This document shows, in pieces, positions 61,101-64,000 of a DNA stretch of 64,000 nucleotides (positions are counted from its first letter, which is position 1; each line of letters begins with the position of its first letter). Source of the stretch: MGBC120314 sp051880495 (GTDB taxonomy: Bacteria; Bacillota; Clostridia; Lachnospirales; Lachnospiraceae); NCBI GenBank assembly GCA_051880495.1, contig JBJEOB010000009.1:24382-88381 (forward strand), written 5' to 3'. Both the position numbers and the translations under genes were made by a program. Below the pieces are notes generated by a model that saw nothing but the letters and a program-made list of their open reading frames with translations, had not been told where the DNA came from and made no database searches.

Positions 61101-62236
61101 TAGACACCATCTACATTGCTTGGTACACATGTAACAGTATTCTCTACCGTACCTGAGCTTGCTGTAACTTCTGCTGAGCCATACATACACTCTGTTACAA
61201 TAACATTTGCTGCTTCTTTAAGGTTAAGTGTTACTGTAGCGCCTGCAGCTGACTCGAGTCCGTGACCATGAGAATCACTACTGAAACCGTCAACTGCCAT
61301 ACCGTCAATTGCATTGGCGGCTTCAACAGTCTTAAAAGTGCCTATGAAATCATATGTACCTGAAGCAATGGTCTTGTCATCAACAGGATCTGCTGCTTTT
61401 TCTTCAAAGATTGCCTTTACTTCTACTGCTGATGCAGGCATTTCAAACTTATTGTCTGTTATTGTAACTTCTCCGCTTACTACCTGCCATTCCTTGAACT
61501 GGTATCCATCATTTGCCGTAGCTGTAAGTGTTACCGTTGCACCTTCTGCTGCTTCTTCAACGTCTGCACTTGCTGTACCGTTACCATCGTTGGTTACGGT
61601 GATTGCGTAGGTTGTTGGAGTCGGTGTTGAACCGGATGTACCAATAACTTCTATTGATGCAATCCTGCTATCTGATGTACCCAGGTATTCTACAGTAATA
61701 TAACCATCTTCACCCACAGTAAGGTTCTCACCGGTAAATTCAACTACCGCACTATCTTTAGCATTATACGTAGTTTCGCCATTCTTAAAAATATAATTAC
61801 TGCTAGTCTGAGTAGATGTAATTTTTAAGCTGGTTACTGTAAGTCCTGATGTAGGAATCGCAATAGTTGTATAAGCGGTAGTTGTCGCTTTTCCAAGCTT
61901 AAGGTAAGCCGCCGTATTTACATTGGAACTACCTGCAACCGCTAGTATTTTAATACCATTAACAGTATCACCTTCAACAAAGGAACTGCTATTACTTGCG
62001 GTGTTTATTCCTGTTGTGAAGTCCCATTTAACCGTTGTTACACTATCTACTGTTGTAGTAGAATATGTTCCAACTAAGTCTGTTCCAGCAGGATCATAAG
62101 AGCTACTCTTGAAATCCTGCGCATCTCGAGCAGACACCACTACATTTCCACCCACAAAATCTGTAGGCAGTAAGCTTATTGTCATGAGTAATGCCATTAC
62201 TACAGACAATATTCTCTGTTTTGTCTTAAACTTCAT
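55124..62236 (-). CDS. Giant secreted pectinesterase with repeat modules and DUF4214 C-terminus
   Basis: A 2370-residue extracellular protein with a signal peptide (about 1-35). The N-terminal half has beta modules, a repeated pair opening GTYDFIGTF / GTYDFISAY, and divergent InlB-type repeats (KEW/KGW cores). A CE8 pectin methylesterase domain lies at about 1043-1380: SSQDTVYT and IEGTTDYICGDG give the catalytic Asp pair and LLARAWD the Arg. About six 80-residue repeats (VVTITP..GYVF..APTVSATGATAG, DGSYKC) follow at about 1410-2100, including another InlB-type repeat near the end. Residues about 2120-2370 hold DUF4214 units (LYKNILGRDADEEG, CYEKALGRPAD, ETFLGRELDQPG) and end FGLN. AGGAGG sets the start at 62236. 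It likely demethylates pectin at the cell surface. Confidence 0.9.
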   Translation of the reverse strand: MKFKTKQRILSVVMALLMTISLLPTDFVGGNVVVSARDAQDFKSSSYDPAGTDLVGTYSTTTVDSVTTVKWDFTTGINTASNSSSFVEGDTVNGIKILAVAGSSNVNTAAYLKLGKATTTAYTTIAIPTSGLTVTSLKITSTQTSSNYIFKNGETTYNAKDSAVVEFTGENLTVGEDGYITVEYLGTSDSRIASIEVIGTSGSTPTPTTYAITVTNDGNGTASADVEEAAEGATVTLTATANDGYQFKEWQVVSGEVTITDNKFEMPASAVEVKAIFEEKAADPVDDKTIASGTYDFIGTFKTVEAANAIDGMAVDGFSSDSHGHGLESAAGATVTLNLKEAANVIVTECMYGSAEVTASSGTVENTVTCVPSNVDGVYTIKNAEAGELVITFAAGTNYLHAIQVEYLSEIKTVAAGTYDFISAYATVDDINAIDGLSTSGMTKHASHGVTTSSGTITLDLASAAKITIEECKYGSIVPTAGDLTVDTIAEYVNGNDGTDGVYKITAPEGGRVVINIAGSISAYIHSVAVEYITAEERTITVTAEGNGKAIASKSKAYVDDVVTITATPNTGATFKGWTVVSPATLVLTDASSAETTFTMPDENVEIKAVFEGGLTEAEVELTQSNDFDFTGTFTTLNSVGSTSVLTSGQTVMLGKLNSSGISYDATGFAKFRTGNVLYLPLVNADTTKVVVKMICSQEDGTRCITVGSDENGTYKVKVSKSLKEVTVPDIDDFVVTVGDVRYLPVIATGEVKTYHIYVDEYNPVNSVVVSGTVSNAAANGVTQIKFKNVTDTTRADVVAEIDSEGKYSATLKRVDGNTSYVAAIPNIGYKLDDTDGANKFTLTGNATTFPKDFAVVESPVAQISGTLTGVPDSALKGDLKVTLVPENNSLDSVEVTLTKNGETYTYEEVYLAAGEKYSVVLTNADDYEVLNKVCELEGMTPDVDIVATAKPVVSVSGKFVTSDKKTSDVTKITFTNIETPDYKYTFDVTGDTYSAELRAAEYVTSVESTAYSAYDHVSVGDAAVTNDVYLQAPEDSSSVEYKAEINVGAGQEFETIAEAVKYVSRMTRTNGERVTLLLTDEVYREQLVINTPNITIKSANASGVSAITWYYGVGYSYYSAKLSADGKSIYYDEALAIDKYQVSIPVTQNPGHWGATVNLLAGAEGFQAENIIFENSFNRYMTADEVEDGVGTGTGECKLDRSVATDADVIKRAYKERAAAIYIQADKTEYKNCEFLSSQDTVYTGDSNEHSYFVDCKIEGTTDYICGDGNPVFDRCLLSMYSYSDQEATGSFIVANKAKATDGGYFFNDCSIATTDYPGLKATSGNLLARAWDAGSIKWYNTLVESSTMLATKAYADMNASVSNANYQEYNTHLADGTIVTTNQGITSGVTIHVEDPKFDMTANFGGWEPDFYTVASYSVALDKSGLKNADAALDIAADDKVSTDDVVVVTITPTEGYVFSVAPTVSATGATAGTPAKQTDGSYKCEITTFTSEATVTVSGEAVLDTEPTFTVDLVQTELTGATATMTEVTKVHADDVVTVTITPADHKLFEAAPTVTADNATAGEVTKQADGSYKCDVTTFTANTVITVVGATVDEPSYDFSINKEGLTGATAEPDTEETTKVYNDDVVTITLTPDSGTVFDGVPSVTADNATVGEAKALTGGAYSFEVTGFTATTVITVTGATKTAPSIESYVLLGDTENVFAALTAETAAKSADGYFSLGIKVKGTKNEKEYPDGNKFTYRLQTGTKMVVSKSTGYVKFTTTKPAIVIVHANQSGGSTGDVRKVTLVDSAGATVAVGPDLVKGTVPEPFVFVLESAGTYYLGELEVGGIDIYRVEVKEGTTTVPTTYKAELVSEGLTNAKAKLSKSVWIPADGEVTVTVTPDEGASFKAAPVVTATVGTAGEVTDNGDGTYKCVISGITADTQITVTGGAEYPEFDVTVDSTGLTNAKAEADKTKATVKDTVTVTITPDTGMEFKTAPTVTLKKVDTEEDTATVGTVTKAAEGDAYTCEVTAFNAATEIVVAGTATAKPVIVKITVENDGNGTAAADKTEVEEGTTVNLTATANDGYTFKEWVVTGEGASVADKSAATTTLTVGSVDVTVKATFEKNKVPADLTKIKAFVERLYKNILGRDADEEGINTWVTALANGTLNGATASYGFVNSDEFKNSGLTNEQKVEIFYATFLNRVADAEGKKMWADALNAGVDIEKIFEGFVMSTEFAGICDTYGISQGQMSDIPGMTDILNRYRNRNIFLASFVARCYEKALGRPADVPGVDVWCAQIIEGYMSPRNVAANGFFHSDEFIAKNTTNAQYVAILYETFLGRELDQPGYELWVGLLDRNEWTRDQVLDGFADSDEFAVILASFGLN

Positions 62237-62347
62237 GTCTTTCCTCCTTATACCCAAGGGTTTTTCTGCCTCCTCGCAGCCCGCAGCAATGACTGATTGG
62301 TTACATTAATACCCTTTATTTTTGGTTTCGATACGAAACCTATGATA
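62237..62347 (-). promoter_or_regulatory. Structured 5' leader of the giant pectinesterase gene
   Basis: The leader of about 110 bases contains a perfect GGTTTCG/CGAAACC hairpin, then AAGGGT (around 62309) that can pair with ACCCTT just before the ribosome site, enclosing a GC-rich CTGC...GCAG segment. It matches no riboswitch class I know by eye. Confidence 0.45.
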
Positions 62348-62353
62348 GCATTT

Positions 62354-62382
62354 AGTATATCACATTGTACATGAATTGTCCA
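62354..62382 (-). promoter_or_regulatory. Promoter of the giant pectinesterase gene
   Basis: On the minus strand TGGACA (62377-62382), 17-base spacer, TATACT (62354-62359). Confidence 0.72.
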
Positions 62383-62510
62383 CATTGCTTTGTTCATTTT
62401 TTACAGATTCGTTTTTCATATTTATATTTTTTGTACAAAATGTATAATACGTATTTTTTACCCAAAAACAAGCCTTTTTTCGACATTATCCGCAACTATT
62501 TTCTAACCGG

Positions 62511-62618
62511 GTTCTGGTGTCAAAAGTCAAACGTCATTACGCAAAAAACGTCTTAAAATCTGTGTACCCTCCAGATTTTAAGACGTTTAAATTTTTCTTT
62601 TGGACTTTTTGTCCTATT
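62511..62618. repeat. Third GGTGTCAAAAG-type palindrome, containing a terminator
   Basis: The outer strings TGGTGTCAAAAGTC (from 62515) and GGACTTTTTGTCC (to about 62614) are imperfectly inverted. Inside, 17-base perfect arms (62546-62562 and 62572-62588, AAACGTCTTAAAATCTG) form a hairpin followed on the minus strand by TTTTTTGCG, which serves as the terminator of the 204-aa gene. Confidence 0.75.
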
Positions 62619-62646
62619 ATTGTGAGCCTATGCTCTTAATGCTCAA

Positions 62647-63261
62647 TTACTCGACGCCTTTTGATTTATAGTAATCATCAAATAACTGATTTGCTGCTGA
62701 CAGCGTGTCATTACTGATAGATGGTAATTCCTTACCCCACGCTTTTGTTGCAAGCTTAAAGCCCTTTTCCATAGCCGCCTGCATTTCTTTCATCTTCTCA
62801 ACATCATCGCCGGCCAATGCGCTTGCAAAATCAAACAATCTCTGCGATGTCTGTTTTACACCCCAGTAACCGTCTTCTGCAATATCAGCCTGTGCCTGCG
62901 CTTTTGTTGCCGCATCAACAGTGAAATCACCTTTTGCCAGGAACTTCCACATATCATCACTTGCTGTCGCGATGCTGTAGCTTGCTGCCTGTTTACCCAT
63001 CATCTGCTGAACAATGTTGACAAGCTGGCTCTGTCTTGATTCCTGATCAGCCTTAAGCTGTGAAACCAAGTCAGCTCTGTCTTTTGCACTCATCTTGTTA
63101 ATTGAATAAGTGGCACTCTTTGCTGTACCTGATGACTTTTCATAAACAGCACCTGCATCACCTGTCTTATCCTTGGCATCATCTTTAACATTCGACTTTG
63201 CCGCAGATGAGTATGCATACATATCCTGGCCTGATGCGCCTGATACCGAATTAACACTCAT
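62647..63261 (-). CDS. Hypothetical 204-aa protein with sigma-28-type promoter
   Basis: A 204-residue soluble, Ala/Ser/Lys-rich protein without signal peptide, opening MSVNSVSGASGQDMYAYSS, a start style seen in flagellar-axis or flagellar-accessory proteins. Residues 55-100 (MSAKDRADLVSQLKADQESRQSQL) are strongly helical and a conserved-looking EDGYWGVKQTSQRLFDFASALAGDD occurs near 130. No family is certain to me. AAGGAGG precedes the ATG. The promoter (63338-63364) matches the flagellar sigma-28 consensus, so a motility-linked role is likely. Confidence 0.75.
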   Translation of the reverse strand: MSVNSVSGASGQDMYAYSSAAKSNVKDDAKDKTGDAGAVYEKSSGTAKSATYSINKMSAKDRADLVSQLKADQESRQSQLVNIVQQMMGKQAASYSIATASDDMWKFLAKGDFTVDAATKAQAQADIAEDGYWGVKQTSQRLFDFASALAGDDVEKMKEMQAAMEKGFKLATKAWGKELPSISNDTLSAANQLFDDYYKSKGVE

Positions 63262-63337
63262 TTTACTACCCTCCTTGATTTATTTTTTTGCAAGTCCTTT
63301 TGCCTTAGAAGGGTACAATATCCCCTTCTTGAAATAT

Positions 63338-63364
63338 ATATCGGATGAATTTGTTGATTGTTTA
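63338..63364 (-). promoter_or_regulatory. Sigma-28 (SigD/FliA)-type promoter
   Basis: On the minus strand TAAA (63361-63364), exactly 15 bases, then TCCGATAT (63338-63345), against the consensus TAAA-N15-GCCGATAA (6 of 8 in the -10). The leader downstream contains an AGAAGGG/CCCTTCT hairpin. Confidence 0.7.
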
Positions 63365-63401
63365 TAGCTTGGTTATGTATTTTTTATTTTTTGGGTGGTT
63401 T

Positions 63402-63515
63402 CCCATGAGTTTTTTCGTGCCTGGCTCATGGGAATCAAGCTCTTTTCATGATTTCCCATGAGTTTTCGCTCGCCCGGCTCATGGGTTTAGGCTTCTTTTG
63501 TCACTTTCCCATGAG
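63402..63515. repeat. Tandem CCCATGAG...CTCATGGG hairpin repeats
   Basis: Two 31-base hairpin units (63402-63432 and 63455-63485) with eight-base perfect arms and related loops, 53 bases apart, and a third partial copy starting at 63508. They lie between a sigma-28-type promoter and the terminator of the next gene; together these fill the 330-base gap. No coding content. Confidence 0.8.
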
Positions 63516-63537
63516 TTTTCCCCAAAAGGGCTCAAAA

Positions 63538-63560
63538 GGGACCGGCTCACCGCCGGTCCC
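63538..63560 (-). terminator. Terminator of the DUF4214 gene at the right edge
   Basis: GGGACCGGC / GCCGGTCCC nine-base perfect stem with a five-base loop; on the minus strand TTTTGAG follows. Confidence 0.8.
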
Positions 63561-63591
63561 CATAAAATCAACTTATATGCGAATCCAATAT

Positions 63592-64000
63592 TTAGTTTAA
63601 ACCAAAGCTTGCAAGCACTTCCTTGAATTCATCTGAATCTGCGAATCCGTCGAGTACCATGTCTCTTGTGTAAATTCCGCCGTCAAGCAGGCTAAGCCAT
63701 GTATTTAATCCGTCTGTATCTGCCTCTCTGTCAAAGAATGTTCTGTAAAGGATTTCAACATATTCCTTGTTGGTTGTGTTCTTTGCCAAAAATTCATCAG
63801 AATTTATGAATCCGCTTGCTGCTACATTTCTTGGTGTCCATTCGCCTGTGATAATCATTCTGCACCACAGTTCAACACCATCAATGTCTCTCGTTCTTCC
63901 AAGAGCCTTTGTGTAACATCTTGCCACAAACTCTGTTACGAAGACGTTTCTGTTTCTGTAAAGGTTAAGTCTGTCAACCATTCCAGGGGCATCGCTCATT
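63592..64000 (-). CDS. DUF4214 domain surface protein, C-terminal part (gene cut by right window edge)
   Basis: About 135 C-terminal residues of a protein that must begin beyond the window. They contain two DUF4214 units (CYTKALGRTRDIDGVELW and YRTFFDREADTDGLNTWL) and an LNLYRNRN segment. They align over their whole length with the end of the giant pectinesterase protein, including the identical close VLDGFADSDEF...LASFGLN. The DNA at the stop is also identical for at least 24 bases (55124 and 63592 onward). The protein is probably a second secreted surface protein with another N-terminal activity. Confidence 0.85.
   Translation of the reverse strand, partial: MSDAPGMVDRLNLYRNRNVFVTEFVARCYTKALGRTRDIDGVELWCRMIITGEWTPRNVAASGFINSDEFLAKNTTNKEYVEILYRTFFDREADTDGLNTWLSLLDGGIYTRDMVLDGFADSDEFKEVLASFGLN

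Noticed and set aside
62237..62347. Cyclic-di-GMP riboswitch before the pectinesterase gene
   Set aside because: The conserved GEMM core and GNRA tetraloop/receptor pattern are not visible; left as an unassigned structured leader.
1..64000. tRNA, rRNA, insertion sequences, prophage
   Set aside because: No TPsiC-like cloverleaf arms, rRNA segments, transposase or phage structural genes were seen on either strand, though this was judged by eye only.

Overview
The window looks like a chromosomal segment from a motile, anaerobic, spore-lineage Firmicute of the Lachnospiraceae. A pectin-degrading Lachnospira / [Eubacterium] eligens-like gut bacterium is my best guess. The basis is moderate-to-low GC, strong AGGAGG ribosome sites, reverse rubrerythrin, pyruvate formate-lyase fermentation, spore genes (ywmB, a SpoVAF-type GerA protein, cwlD), a sigma-28-type promoter with a chemoreceptor, and huge DUF4214 surface proteins, one carrying a pectinesterase domain. 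No rRNA, tRNA, prophage, insertion sequence or CRISPR array was seen.

Layout: (1) 1-6.8 kb: a BMP-type binding lipoprotein with a downstream chemoreceptor, reverse rubrerythrin, a trigger-factor-like PPIase lipoprotein, a CbxX-type AAA ATPase, then an SGNH hydrolase plus DUF4358 lipoprotein. (2) 6.8-20.7 kb: one long minus-strand surface-glycan operon with GDP-L-fucose synthase, a fucosyltransferase-like protein, four other glycosyltransferases, four acyltransferase-3 membrane proteins, an MBOAT/DHHW O-acylation pair, a VOC protein and an MBL hydrolase. (3) 20.7-25.9 kb: YqeY, a small protein, the metNIQ methionine importer and enolase. (4) 25.9-35.8 kb: the complete F1Fo ATP synthase operon (atpZ-I-B-E-F-H-A-G-D-C), whose c subunit carries a Na+-binding signature, followed by ywmB, a hypothetical gene and a SpoVAF-like gene. 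(5) 36-41 kb: DUF402, then a GH18-cwlD-tsaC/sua5-rpiB-dCMP deaminase operon. (6) 41-46.3 kb: small accessory genes, mecA, an Xre/ImmA/PIN toxin-antitoxin-like module, a DUF1858 protein and an overlapping GNAT/small-protein pair. (7) 46.5-50.3 kb: a naturally split pyruvate formate-lyase. The 703-residue catalytic body lacks the glycyl-radical domain, which is a separate 81-residue gene downstream. Between them lies a third small gene that resembles the start of the radical domain but has no radical glycine. pflA and a 2[4Fe-4S] ferredoxin follow. (8) 50.3-55 kb: a LytTR-PAS regulator and the dnaB-rplI-gdpP block. (9) 55-64 kb: a 2370-residue pectinesterase/repeat/DUF4214 surface protein, a 204-residue protein with a sigma-28-like promoter, and the C-terminus of a second DUF4214 protein.

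The most interesting system is the split pyruvate formate-lyase. E. coli uses a spare radical domain (GrcA/YfiD) only to repair damaged enzyme. Here the main enzyme has no radical domain of its own, so the separate subunit should be obligatory. Several families of dispersed palindromic repeats (GGTGTCAAAAG-type, AAATTGCGACGCAATTT-type, CCCATGAG/CTCATGGG-type, and a 62-bp tandem repeat) sit between genes and are not explained by the coding features.
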